Shown: piece by piece, positions 34,327-45,232 of the stretch | How positions within the stretch are numbered: the first letter of the stretch is position 1 | How the letters are laid out: the number at the start of each line of letters is the position of its first letter | From: Ditylenchus dipsaci | Lineage: Eukaryota > Nematoda > Chromadorea > Rhabditida > Anguinidae | DNA: 64,000 bases | NCBI GenBank assembly: GCA_004194705.1 | Contig: SADC01001112.1 | Span: 1,054,001-1,118,000, forward strand | Reading direction: 5' to 3' | Made by a program: the position numbers and the translations under genes | The notes under the pieces: generated by a model | Database searches by the model: none | What the model was told of the DNA's origin: nothing | Seen by the model: only the letters and a program-made list of their open reading frames with translations

Positions 34327-35826
34327 GCACAAAGAGGTAAAAGTATGAACCAGATTATTTTTCTAACTTGCTTCATAATGCTGCAAGTGGTACACCGTTA
34401 GAAACTAAAATTTGCAGGGCTACCTGATAGTGTTAAGAATTTTTTAAAAGGTAGGCAATTTTATGCTCTCTTATTAAAGAATGAAAAAACGCACATTTTC
34501 TCCAAAAGGAGGCATTTTCCGTAATGTCTAAACTAGGGTACCCGGGGCCCAGGTGTTGTAGTTATAAGAAAACGCTACGCGTTTAGATCTGAGCCTAGGG
34601 AGGCCATATGGCCTCCAGAATATAAATTTTCAAAAGCTTTTTGAGAAAAAAATTCAAAAAAAATTTATATAATAGCCTTAGCCAAAAGATGTTATAATCA
34701 AAATTTCATTAGAAATCCGAAAAGAGTGAGCGCTCAAAGCTTCAAAACTTTTGTGAATTGTACTCTCAGCAGATATGTTACAGCGGCCCAGCCATCCTGC
34801 TTTAAAAAAGTACAAAAGGGGACATACCAAATTCACATTAATGAAATTTGAGCTGGGCACCCCTGTAGGGCAAGGGCGAAACCTTGCATTCAAAAACTAT
34901 CATTGAACTTTATCCATATAGCTTTTTCTTTAGAATCTTAAACCTCTTGCGACTATATTTTTCAGCCTGATACGACCATTAACACGTGGTGCATTAGGTG
35001 CCCAAATCCCAATACTAAAAGCAGTTCTCACTCTTGAAAACGCTACGTATAGCTGACCTGGCGCAAAAACTTCTGTTCGCAGAGATATGCCAATCCTGTC
35101 CATCGTCGATCCTTGCGACCGATTAATCGTCATTGTGAATGCCAACATTACGGGGAACTGAATTCTCCAAAAGTGCAAACGACTTCCATTGGTCCGAGTG
35201 TCGTGGTATTCAAACTTAAACCTGTTTAGCGTATAAGTTTGACCACGCATAGCACTCGATTCCGTCATCACTTTGCACTCGATCACATGATTACCCAACG
35301 AGTTATGATCATGCGAGTGCCGTTACACAAACCTTGCTGAATGTTGACATTTCTCATAAGAATCACCACTGCCCCTACTCTAAGTTGTAGACGGTGGGAG
35401 GCAGCTGGAATGTTCTATGATTATTAAGCGTATGCACGTCATTATCCACTAAATGGCTCTTCAAAAGGCATATCATTTGACAGATATTCAAACTCTTCAC
35501 CTGGAAGACTATTTAACATTGCTCTATTAGAAGCAGCCACATCTTCATTCAAAGGTGCAAGTGTTGCCCGCTGACAACGAAGGTCTTCTTGGGCTAACAC
35601 ACGTTCCCCATTGTTCGCATCAAAGAGGTAAAAGTATGAACCAGATTATTTTTCTAACTTGCTTCATAATGCTACAAGTGGTACACCGTTAGAAACTAAA
35701 ATTTGCAGGGCTACCTGATAGTGTTAAGAAATTTTTTAAAAGGTAGGCAATTTTATGCTCTTTTATTAAAGAATGAAAAAATGCACATTTTCTCCAAAAG
35801 GAGGCATTTTTTCGTAATGTCTAAAT
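34327..35826. mobile_element. Helitron remnant bracketed by 200-bp direct repeats
   Basis: About 200 bp at 34327-34533 (AAAGAGGTAAAAGTATGAAC ... AAAAGGAGGCATTTTCCGTA) recurs in direct orientation at about 35620-35826. Between them lies a minus-strand helicase fragment. No complete Rep/HUH domain or Helitron ends were identified. Confidence 0.6.
34930..35298 (-). pseudogene. Helitron/PIF1-type helicase C-terminal fragment
   Basis: The frame on the minus strand contains LHFWRIQFPVMLAFTMTINR, SQGSTMDRIGISLRTEVFAP and GQLYVAFSRVRT. These are the late helicase motifs (the TxNxSQGxT and VALSR-like blocks) typical of PIF1-like helicases encoded by Helitrons. Only about 120 residues are present and the Walker A region is missing. 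The fragment ends at a stop near 34930. It is therefore a truncated remnant and not a cellular PIF1 gene. Confidence 0.8.
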
Positions 35827-36188
35827 TAAATTCTGGCCTTGTTTTGTTAGAAAACCACGTTGAAAAATCTGTAAGGAAGTTTAATGATTCGGAGGTTTTT
35901 TCGACTTGGCGGGGACAAATTTTGAAAAGCTCTAGTCATACTCCCGCGGGTCACGGGTCAATTTTTTTACGCTTTTTGTTTCTTCCTCGGCTCCCAGCCA
36001 TCACTTCTCACTGATTTTAATAGATCTATAAGAAAATCGACCCTGCTCTACAACATAGGGATAACAGATTTGTTATAATAACGTTCAAACCCAGTTTCTG
36101 CGTGACCCGCAAGTCAGTGACCGCGGGTCATATTGGCCAATTTGGGACGCAGGTTAGGACCTGCGGGTCAGCTGAAAATTATTTTCAC

Positions 36189-36440
36189 TACCGTATTTCC
36201 TCTAATAGATACCCCGGGCTTCTATTTTTTGGATCCTCGAAAATCTGAAATATTTGATGTCGATCTCAAGATTCTTGCGTGCTGAACCACAATTCAAAAG
36301 TGGAATCGGTATAGTTCTCGGGAGTTAAGAAAGCGCAAAAAGAATCTTTGCAAAATATTGACTCTGTCCTGAAATACAGACCCTCAAAGTAGAGAGGGGC
36401 TTATATTAGGAGGGGGGCTTATACTAGAGGAAATACGGCA
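36189..36440. mobile_element. TACCGTATT-family MITE with ATACCCC/GGGGCTTAT word, copy 5
   Basis: TACCGTATTTCCTCTAATAG left and ACTAGAGGAAATACGGCA right, with CCCCGGGCTTCTATT matched by AGGGGGGCTTATA. The interior is shared with copies at 9111, 12577 and 43220. Confidence 0.85.
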
Positions 36441-36959
36441 TCAAATAAATTCCTATGAAAAATTGAGTTGTTCTGCGTTCACGGAATTTCGGAATTTGTC
36501 CTAGACAAAAAGTTATGGCCTATTAAAAGTGTTCGAATTTCTCGACTCACCCTGTACTTTTCGAAAAAAGGTTAGAAAATCAAAAAGAAAAGAGCGAGAC
36601 AAAAATTAAGAAATTAAGATAATTATCTGCAAAATATCGTTATGCCTTCTTTTTATCTGACCTATGCTGCCAACTTATTTTCTTGTTCCTTAAACGTAAA
36701 CTGAACTCACTACTACTCACTGATAGAAAAGTTAAAACAAAATTTGCTGAAAAATTAAGATTTTCCAAATAAATTCCGATACGCCCAAAATAAATTTAGC
36801 TAAAACGCCTCCGAGAGAACAGTGGGTGAACTATGAATATAGAATAAGTGCTTTTGATGTTTAAACGCTGTTTCAACAATGTTATATAGAAAATTAGAAG
36901 CGATCACAGGATGGCGTAAAAAAGTTTGACTCGAAATTTTTTCCGCGCCTTCGGCGCGA

Positions 36960-37058
36960 CGAGTTCAAAAAATAAAAGCCCCCCCTCTAATACAAGCCCC
37001 CCCTGGAGGTCATCCATAAAATAGAAGCCCCGGGGCTTCTATTAGAGAAAATACGGTA
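36960..37058. mobile_element. TACCGTATT-family MITE, truncated copy with AAGCCCC word
   Basis: Repeats AAGCCCCCCCTCTAATAC at 36975-37005, then GAAGCCCCGGGGCTTC and CTATTAGAGAAAATACGGTA. The left terminus is not preserved. Confidence 0.7.
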
Positions 37059-37443
37059 TCTATAAAGTTCTTATTTTACCTCTATCGTGTAGAGCAGGGT
37101 CGATTTACCCTTAGATGTGTTGCCAGAATTGAACAATTTAAAAAAATGTGTGTGACCCGTGGCTTTCGGGTGCTTGACCTTGAAACGCGGGAGTATGACT
37201 GGAGATGAAACGATGAGCGCGCCTCTTTAACTGCCACGAGCTCCACCGATTCCAATTGTCGATCTTAGTTAATCACCTAGATAAAAAAATTCTGACTTTT
37301 AGAGGTTAAAAAATAAACGGATCGGCCCCGATTAATGGTAAAGCCATTGGATTGGATGAACGCCAAGAATTTGAATTTTTGACCCTAGTAGCGAATAACC
37401 CCCCCCCCCCAACGATTTTCACCTTTTTTACTTAAGTAAAAAG

Positions 37444-37728
37444 TAGAGTAGTTCACGGTCGGTTAACCGACCCGGTCGGTTAACCGACCGACCGGGTATT
37501 TGGCCAAAAAAAACCGACCGAAAAACCGGGTACAAAAAAACCGGGAAAACCGAAAACCGGGTACAGCAAAATTTCGGTTAGTTTACGACAAAAAAAAACC
37601 GAAAACCGGGTACAAGCCGGTTAACCGACCGAAAAAAAACTGAAAAACCGTAACCGAAAACCGGGTAGCCAAAATCCCGGTTAACCGAAACCGGGTAAGG
37701 CCCAATTAACCGACCGTGAACTACTCTA
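37444..37728. mobile_element. Word-array inverted-repeat element (AACCGACCGAAAAACCGGGT word), 8-bp TSD
   Basis: Ends are TAGAGTAGTTCACGGTCGGT and its exact inverse. GTAAAAAG flanks both sides (37436-37443 and 37729-37736). The interior is made almost entirely of ACCGACCG and AAAACCGGGTA words. At 285 bp it is one of the smallest complete examples of the word-array class. Confidence 0.92.
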
Positions 37729-37794
37729 GTAAAAAGTACCCAAATTTATTTCCCAGACCCCGGAAAATGTGCGCAAACTCTTCATTAGTCACAA

Positions 37795-38400
37795 CTTCCG
37801 TACGCTGGCCTACCATCAAGCCTAAGGGCTAAGCCTAAACTTGTTGTTTGCAAGGGTAGTTACAGCAATTTTATAAGGTCGGATTCTTGAGGGGGGGGCA
37901 TTCGCTACTAGCGCCGAATTTTTCATTTTTTCTTAATTTTTATCACGATAGAGACATTTTATAAAAAGTTTTATCTCAGCGTGCTAACATAAAAAAATTA
38001 TTATGTAAATGGTTTTTGTAGCTCGTGGTCTGCACAACCAGAACAAACCAATTGTCTAAAATTCAAAAGTAATTAGCACTTGTGTGTGCTGTCTGTAAGG
38101 GTAGAGCCAGCCGGATGTGCGAAAAGTGCAATGTTGGACTGCATGACAAGTGTTTCAAAAAATTTCATGTGAAACAATAAAATATAATTTTCGATGATTT
38201 TGCTTGTATTCAAATCCAATTTTTGGAACAATTAATTTGATTTAGCTGTTCAATAGCTACAAAATGACATATTACACTTAATATACATGCTTAAGATTAT
38301 GTGCGAAAATATGGCTTCAAAGCACGTAGAAATTTCTACGCATAGGCAAAAACGGGTTAATGTAGGATATACGCTATAAAGCGTGGAATATGCTGTAAGG
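37795..38400. other. Dispersed repeat copy, then sequence with no supported gene
   Basis: 37795-37925 is the second copy of the repeat at 34120-34240. The rest is AT-rich. GTAGCTCGTGG and GTAGCTCTTGG phrases appear at 38022 and 38868. A short frame with Cys residues near 38090-38160 is too short to assign. Confidence 0.4.
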
Positions 38401-38956
38401 TTTCATATTTATAACTTACAAGGCAACATATGGTAGTGTCCATGCGATATGGAAAAAAACCCTACATACCATTCGATAGAGAATCGAAAATGCTTATTTG
38501 ACATAAAAATCCTTTTCTGCGTCAATGTCGATTTTGGGGTGAACAATGCATTTGAAAGTTCAGTAAAAAATCTTGCCAGATGGCTTGAAAATAAAAACAA
38601 ATTCACCAAAACAAAAAGGGCTGCGAATTTAGGACACCCTGTACTGTTATTTCGTCTCTTGCGACCAGAACTTTTCCAGGCACTTCTCTAAAGGGGCTTC
38701 TTGCAAATTTGGCCAAAATTAATACCCAAGGTTCGGAGACAGAAAGCAGTTTGACAACAGTGTAAAGATGTGTACTATTTAAATGCCCAACGTTCTACTC
38801 ATACAAATGCCCAATTTCTAATAACTAACAAAAAAATTATTATGTAAAATGGTTTTTGTAGCTCTTGGTATGTTGTAGCTCTTAAATGCTTATTTGACAT
38901 AATAATGAATCGATCTGAATAATCATTTTCACACCATCAAAAGTAAAACTACTCAT

Positions 38957-39136
38957 TTCACTTGATATCCGATACTATCGTGATATCATCATGATATGAT
39001 ATCACGCGCATATCACGTCAGTGATGTCATATCAATATCATATCAAATATTTTTATTAAGTTCGACATCATAGCAGGTGATATGACATGAAATTTTAGCT
39101 AAAAACATATCACTGGAGATGATATCATGTCAACCC
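38957..39136. repeat. GATATCATGATATCAC word array (left arm of middle shell)
   Basis: Tandem self-complementary words TGATATCATGATATGATATC. The counterpart arm is 41912-41960 (TATGTCATATCATTATCATA). Non-coding. Confidence 0.65.
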
Positions 39137-39917
39137 TATTGCCTCTTACACAATGGAGGATTGAGGTTGAAGTTGAGGATTGAGGATTTCATGAGACCTT
39201 TCATTAAAAATTCCTCAATCCTCAATATTCATCCTCAACTCAATCCTCAATCTTCAATCCGCAACCTAATGAACGCTTTTATTTTTGAAGATTGAGCTTC
39301 AGCTTTAGCTTGTAGAAAATGTTCGTCGACAACATTTTCACAATATTTCCTCAAGCTGAACATGATCTTCAATCCTCAACCCATAGGGGGAGTAAAGCAA
39401 TTTTTTTTTAATTTTTAAGTTCAAGATTAGAATTCTGATTGTCAGCATTTTTGATACTCATACAAGCCAATCGCACTCCCACTTGCTTAGGCCTAGTTTT
39501 AACCAGCCATGCCCGCAAAAGCCCAGAAATTATTTTCAAAACCAAATTCAGTTACCCAATTAGCAGTGCTAGATGCGCCGGTAGTAATACCAGTAACTGA
39601 GATTTTGGTACTAAGAATTCATGTGATAAAGCAGGTGATATTAAAGTATTTTTGTGTTGTCTAGGTAGTGGTAAACAAGTACCCCGGCCCTGTCTCAGTA
39701 CTCAGGCAGTAGTGCCTATTAATACAACGGGTGAAACACAGGGTGTCACCCAGACCCCGTACTTAGAAATGTTCCTATCATAAGTAACACAACAACTATC
39801 TGTACAAGTTTCTTTATTTATGCAAGGCAACAAAATAAATTCCGAAACATAACATTAGATCATCTGGTTTTGCCAATTCACTTTTCCTACTCCAGAGTAA
39901 AATTGGACAAGTCTTCT

Positions 39918-40950
39918 TCACATTGCAGCCGCTTTCAGCTTATCCGCAGTCTTTTTCACCGATCCGACGCTTGCTGTATGGATTTGAGGATTGTCAGTTA
40001 GATTTCGCCATAGTCCATCATCCTCATCCCAGGTGTCAGCGAGATCTAAACATAGAAATTCCCAATTTCCTGGCTTAAATGGCTGTTCTCAAACCTTATT
40101 AGTCACCCTTTTACTTTCATCTCATCAAGTAGAAAGTTTTGAAGTACGACGGTAGCTTTGATTATCCAGTCGGCATTTTGTTCTTTGACTTCTAGACCCC
40201 AGAGAAGACATCGCCATGTTGCTGCAAGAATTGCAAAGAAGTTTTCAACTACACGCCGACCTCGAGAAATTCTAAAAAGAATAAAGAGGACTAGAAAAGA
40301 TTAAATCGAAATGAAACTAACCGATAGTTAGAAATTCGCTCGTCTTTGGATAGCTTATAGCCAGGAACTGGCTTCATCATTCGATCACTCAAAGGAAAGG
40401 CACCGTCGCCGAGGAAATGGTAGTTCAAAAGCGTTTCTGTTCCAGGTAGAAAGTCAGGTTTTTGGCAAATCCAGCGTATTTTCATCCAGCGCTCGCTTGA
40501 AATCTGAGCCATCGTGAATGCCTGTAAAGCGCTAACAGAATTACTTCAAAGGACGAGATGCAAATAAAGCGTCCAGCCGGCATCTCCATTGTGGCCATAG
40601 CGTCCAAAATCACACATTAAGCATCGATACTTTGCGTCCACACAAGCCGTAACGACAATCGAGCATGATCCCTAGAAAATCAAGTCGCTATTTATGAAAG
40701 TGAATTGAAAAGTTACCTTGTAGTTATAATATAGAGATCCTGAGTTAGCAGGCTTCTTCATCACAACGTGCTTCCCATCGATTGCTCCTGAATCGAAAGT
40801 ATAAAAGACGAAGTCAAAAAGTGTTAAAAAAAGAACCAACCAAGAACCATTGGTACTTGCCACCTGTTCCAGAATTCTCGAGAAATCGCAGCCCACTCTG
40901 CTTCTTTTCGTGGAATGGCTAAGTACTTAGTTTGGTGGAGAGCCTATTTA
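39918..40950 (-). CDS. PIF/Harbinger DDE transposase (HARBI1-like)
   Basis: Several exons on the minus strand carry EFWNRWQVPMVLG joined to AIDGKHVVMKKPANSGSLYY (first catalytic Asp), then CVDAKYRCLMCDFGRYGHNG (second Asp), HFLGDGAFPLSDRMMKPVPG, and after another intron RGRRVVENFFAILAATWRCL. This is the DDE_Tnp_4 / HARBI1 motif order. The C-terminus ends at TGA, 39918. It would cut and rejoin element ends. The very N-terminus was not fixed; ALHQTKYLAIPRKEAEWA at about 40890-40945 follows a clear TATAAATAG acceptor. Introns are about 50-60 nt. No obvious frame break was seen in the catalytic exons. Confidence 0.88.
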
Positions 40951-40981
40951 TAGAAATATAAAAGTCAAGTCAGAAATTTAG

Positions 40982-41466
40982 CTAACGGCTCTCACTACTC
41001 AAAGTCTCTTCACTGTCATTCTCGTCCAGAGTAATCTCAGCTATAGCCATACAAGAAGTGTGCTCCGTGCGCTCTTCCAAATGCGAGTTGAGAAAGGCCA
41101 TGTCAGAGTAATGAATCCACTTCTTTTCTTCTTTTATCGCAGCACTTCCGCTCAGTTTGCAAACCTTCTTGTTGGCTATTTTGTGCTTCACCCGCAAATT
41201 TTTCCAGACTGCAGTCGCCTCCAAGCCACCTGAAGAGTTTAAAAAAATGCAAAGTACAAATAGCTTAGAAACTTACTGCTGACCAGCTCAACACCCAGTG
41301 ACTCGGCGATTTTATTCCAGACATCTGACTTTCCATGCTGATTCATGTACTCTTTGTCGGCCTTGTCATAGAGCTGGGGATGTTGACGAACGGCTTCGAT
41401 AAGTTGAACGTTGCGCATCTTCTTGCTCTCCGCTGAAAGCACTGTTTTTTCGAAATTGACTACCAT
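40982..41466 (-). CDS. MADF-domain accessory protein of the Harbinger element
   Basis: The first exon (about 41275-41466) encodes LIEAVRQHPQLYDKADKEYM...SDVWNKIAESLGVEL. After a 45-nt intron, 40982-41230 encodes LEATAVWKNLRVKHKIANKK and an acidic tail (TLDENDSEETLSSE) to a stop. The three tryptophans and helix spacing match the MADF/Myb-SANT-like DNA-binding domain. PIF/Harbinger elements normally carry a second ORF of this kind for DNA binding and nuclear import of the transposase. An ATG appears only at internal Met residues (MRNVQLIEAV), so the start is uncertain. Confidence 0.85.
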
Positions 41467-42094
41467 TATCTGTCCAGTAGCTTAGATGGTAAATAGAGCA
41501 GGCTGTAAGACGGATAAAATTCAGTTGAGATGAATAAAGAGACAAGGTGGGCTAGGAAAACAGCGATATTTCTATACCATGAACGATAATTGTTCCGCTG
41601 TTAAATGAATGATCCTCTATTCTGGGAAAATTATCAAAAAACAAGAGCATGAGAATGAAATAAGAGGATATACTGAGATTGTATTGAAAAATACTGAGAA
41701 TGTATACTTAACTATCATTATCACACCTCAATTCTCAACCTTAATCGTTCACAATGACGGTAAATCGTCAATCCTCAATCGCCGATCTTCAACCTCATCT
41801 TCAACTTCAATCCTCAACTTCCATTGTGAACGATCAAAGTTGAGGATTGAAGGTTGAGATTGAAGGTTGGCGATTGAGGATTGAGGTTTTCTCGTCATTG
41901 TGTAAGAGGCATATGTCATATCATTATCATATCAGGGCTTCAAAATTCATATCACGAAAACCCTGATCTTTATGTCAAATAAGCATTTTCGATTCTATAT
42001 CGAATGGTATATAGTGTTTTTCCGAACCGCATGGACACTACCATATGTTCCCTTGTTAGGACATATTCTTTTCTGTAGTATAAAATCTGTACTA

Positions 42095-42270
42095 CAGTCG
42101 AGTCGCGATATAACGCGACCCCGATATAACGCGACCCTTGATATAACGCGACCCTTCAAACGGTCCCAGCAAAAGGAAGTCAGTCAAATTTACCTTCGAT
42201 ATAACGCGACCCTGATATACCGCGACCTTTTCACGGTCCCGAGGGGTCGCGTTATATCGAGACTCGACAG
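42095..42270. mobile_element. pogo-like MITE (TATAACGCGACC type), copy B
   Basis: Flanked by TA. It starts CAGTCGAGTCGCGATATAAC and is nearly identical to 17005-17181, with only a few differences over 176 bp by eye, implying recent amplification. It lies next to the outer arm of the nested shell at 38414-42060. Confidence 0.9.
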
Positions 42271-42611
42271 TATTAACATATATTCTGAGCTGAATTCTCC
42301 TGTTCAGTTTAGAATTTTTAGTATTGACCGAATACTTTCTAGTAAAGACTTTACCATACGATATAACTACGGATTACTGATCTTGTTTTATTAAAGTTTT
42401 ACATCAGGTACGGGACGGGAGAAGGAAGAAATCGGAATTGAACCAAATTTTAAGTCTACAATTCATAAAATAGGTAGGTAAACATCGTAAAACGTAAATC
42501 AAAACAACAAACATAGGAAATCGGAACTTCCGTCTCATCCCTGTTTTATAACGAAGCAGTCAAAACATCAACAAATTATCAATCAATGAACATGTGGAAC
42601 TTTGTAATCTG

Positions 42612-44003
42612 CTAATTTCCATCTTGATTATAATAAGGAACTAGGAAGGGCTCGGCTTGATTTTGATTTATAACTGGCTGTCTTTCTTTTCTGCCGTCAT
42701 TACATTCTGAACTCTCTTGCACAAACCTTGGCAGGTGGTTGGTTAATCTCTCTAGTTTTCGCTCTTCATCATCAATCCTTAACCAAAGGGTGAAGTCATT
42801 AAAATTGAACTTCAGACCAATCAAAATTCTTACCTTTGCACATGTTTTTTATGAGATTTCTGAGTTCTTTTCGATCTTTTCTTTTCTGTCGGTCTGCTCA
42901 CAGAATTTCTACCAAAATTTTGGGAAACATGTTCATAGATGGAAATGCTGGAAAAGACATAGGAGTAATCAAGTTTGGCATGTGCATGGTTGGCCATGGA
43001 GTAACGGCCAGTGGTAAAGTGAGCGGATTGTAAGCTCTGGTAGCCGAAAGGGTTGGTACTTGGAAGGGATCAGATGGTGTGGGTGATGTGGACGTCAGCA
43101 AATAGTTATGTGGTAACATATGCAGATGATGTGGTAAATTTAGGCCATGAGCCATCTGGTCTAAAAAAAGTTAGTTACGAATTTGCGTGCTTTTCGGACT
43201 TTATCGAATTGGATCAGATTACCGTATTTCCTCTAATTGCTCGACAGTCGAGCTATTTTTCAAACCCCCGAAATCAGAAAAATTTTAGGTCGATCTCAAG
43301 ACTTTTGGGTGAAAATACAAAATGTGAAAAGTGGAATCGGTAGAGCTCGCGGTAGTTAAGAAAATGCAATAAACAGCTTTGCAAAATAATTTCTCTGGCC
43401 TGAGACTTAGGTCTTCAAAGTAGGGGGTGTCGAGCAATTGGGACATGTCGAGCAATTAGAGGAAATACGGTATCTCATTCTCTTAAAAATTTACTTTGGT
43501 TGAGATGTGGATACACTATCTCTTTAGGTTTGTTCATAGCTTTGGCTCGAGGAAGATTACTGTGGTCCTTTATTTACCTGGTGATCTCCTTATTTCCTTG
43601 GTTTATCTGGTCTTTTATTATTTTCATGAGTGGCAATAGAGTTTAGAGCATGTCCGAAAGATTGACGTGCAAAATAGGGATTCAGATTTGGTAGATGCTC
43701 ACTCCAAGTATGCGTCATAATGTCTGATATTGGATTATATGATGGAAGACTTGGTGATCCAAACGCTGGGATACTAGTACCCTCACTCTTTTTTAGGAAA
43801 TTATGAGCTTTTGGTGATACTTCTTCTGAGCCTTCGGCAACCACTCTTCAAAATTTAATTTTAGATATAATTTTTGTGGGCATGGCCGTGCGAAAAAAAG
43901 GTTTCTGGTCTTTGGCCGTAAGGCGCTAACATATCCCTTTAGAGAAAGAAACAAACCTGTTGGGTGTATGCTTTCTAACCATGACATAATTCGCTCGCTG
44001 TCG
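42612..44003 (-). CDS. Unidentified multi-exon gene with Pro-rich segment
   Basis: Minus-strand exon candidates: about 43944-44003 (YDSERIMSWLESIHPT, after TTAAATTTAG), about 43598-43844 (VAEGSEEVSPKAHNFLKKSE...NPYFARQSFGHALNSI), about 42912-43150 (MAHGLNLPHHLHMLPHNYLL, rich in Pro, His and Met), about 42837-42890 (RQKRKDRKELRNLIKNMCK) and 42612-42812 (FNFNDFTLWLRIDDEERKLE...YYNQDGN-stop). Splice sites are plausible (TTTTTTTAG, GTAAGA). The basic and Pro-rich composition could fit a transcription factor, but no known domain is recognised. One join (about 43595) does not keep frame. A TACCGTATTT MITE occupies an intron at 43220-43472. Confidence 0.4.
43220..43472. mobile_element. TACCGTATT-family MITE with GCTCGACAG word, copy 6
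   Basis: TACCGTATTTCCTCTAATTG left and AATTAGAGGAAATACGGTA right. CTCGACAGTCGAG left is matched by GTGTCGAGCAATTGGGACAT and GTCGAGC right. The interior is shared with copies 1, 3 and 5. Confidence 0.88.
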
Positions 44004-44009
44004 TATGGC

Positions 44010-45230
44010 GCCAAGCTAAATTTAATTTTTTAACATGCTTTCAGTGTGAGAAACAATAAAATAAACAACTGGGACAAGTCTATCCTGAGCGGTTAATAAC
44101 GCAAAATTTAAACCTAAATAGTTGTAAAGAATTTAGTTAATTCAAAAAAAAACTTACAGCATAAAAGCAACCAAAACATGATTATATTGGATAGGCACGG
44201 AAAAGTACTATGCAAGATTAATTCTCTTTTACTACTATGAAATTCATGGATATTTGCAAAACGAAAAAAACCCCATCCGATTTTTATTGCCATTTCAACT
44301 CCGCTTCGCTTTTATTTACTGGATAAAACATAGGTTTCACGTGATTATCTCTAGCTCAGAAAACCGATAAAGGTAAGAAAGCAAGGGAATTATTTGACCA
44401 GAAACTAAAGTTTTTCTGCAATCGACGTTAAAAAGTGTTTGTAATAACTCTGCAATTAAAGTACAAAATATGTGACCATTATTGAAAAGAGTGATTTTTC
44501 GTAAGAGTGAACCTATGGTGTCCGATAGAGGATTTGGGTATTCCGGATTATTGCATTTATACCCTATTTACGATACGCTGAACACGATAGCGCTGTTAGT
44601 ATTGCTCATTTTGGGCTTCGTTTTCAAGATACAGACCTCGCAAGTTACCTACTTGGGTAAATCCAAATTCGGGACGAAGTCACAAGCTTTTAAGTAGATT
44701 ACTTACGTTTTTACTTAAGTCACACAAGTATTTCACATTATTTGAAAGTCCGTGAACAGAGCTATCTGATAATGCTAAGTTTTGCACATGAACACTGTGA
44801 AATCAAGGTTTGGTGATCACTTATTTGTCAACCTTTGCTTTTTCAGAACTCCACATTTTTGCATAAAATGCTTTTATCTCAAAATTCACTTCTCTGGGCC
44901 GAGCTAAATTTTATGTTAAAGGGGCACGCCGTGTCAAGCGTCAAATTCAGATTTGAAAAAAAATCAAATTTTTATTTCCTTTCAAGACACAAACATAGTT
45001 GACTATTTCGACTATTTTTTGACTCCCTAGTAGGGAGTCCCTACATTACCCTCATTATTTTTTCGAAAATTTTCACTCACGATTGGTCATATTTGGTACC
45101 AAACGAAAGCTGAGCCAACGCTGAATCTTTCTGTGTTTTCACTTTTTACATTTTGTTTTCGTTTTTTTTGTAAAAATCGTTAATTCCAATTTGGATTACC
45201 ACTTTCAAAAACTGCGTTAAGCGAATTCAC
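44010..45230. other. 1.2-kb intergenic stretch, nothing recognised
   Basis: AT-rich with scattered short ORFs on both strands and none with conserved motifs. No inverted or tandem structure was noticed. It may include the upstream region of the minus-strand gene ending at 44003. Confidence 0.4.
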
Positions 45231-45232
45231 CT

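Larger units (their letters stand above)
35934..37206. mobile_element. Inverted-repeat element with GACCCGCGGGTCA words
   Basis: AGTCATACTCCCGCGGGTCA at 35934 is matched by inverse ACGCGGGAGTATGACT at about 37190-37205. Arms carry GACCCGCGGGTCA-like words, and inner pieces (CGACCCTGCTCTACA / TGTAGAGCAGGGTCGA) also pair. Two TACCGTATTT-family copies are inserted within it. Confidence 0.65.
39140..41911 (-). mobile_element. PIF/Harbinger DNA transposon with GAGGATTGAGGTTGA word arms, TSD TAT
   Basis: The 2772-bp element has ends TGCCTCTTACACAATG and the exact inverse. TAT lies on both sides (39137-39139 and 41912-41914), matching the 3-bp target duplication of PIF/Harbinger elements. Sub-terminal arms are arrays of GAGGATTGAGGTTGA-like words (39152-39390 and about 41740-41890). 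It encodes MADF and DDE proteins on the minus strand. Confidence 0.92.
38414..42060. mobile_element. Outer shell of a three-level nested insertion
   Basis: The left arm 38414-38511 (CATATGGTAGTGTCCATGCG ... AATGCTTATTTGACATAA) recurs inverted at about 41966-42058. Inside lie the ATATCA-rich arms (38957-39136 and 41912-41960), and inside those the Harbinger element 39140-41911. Confidence 0.8.

Noticed and set aside
34327..35826. LTR retrotransposon, because of direct repeats flanking a coding fragment
   Set aside because: The repeats lack clear TG...CA ends and a primer-binding site, and the enclosed ORF is a PIF1-type helicase, not reverse transcriptase or integrase.
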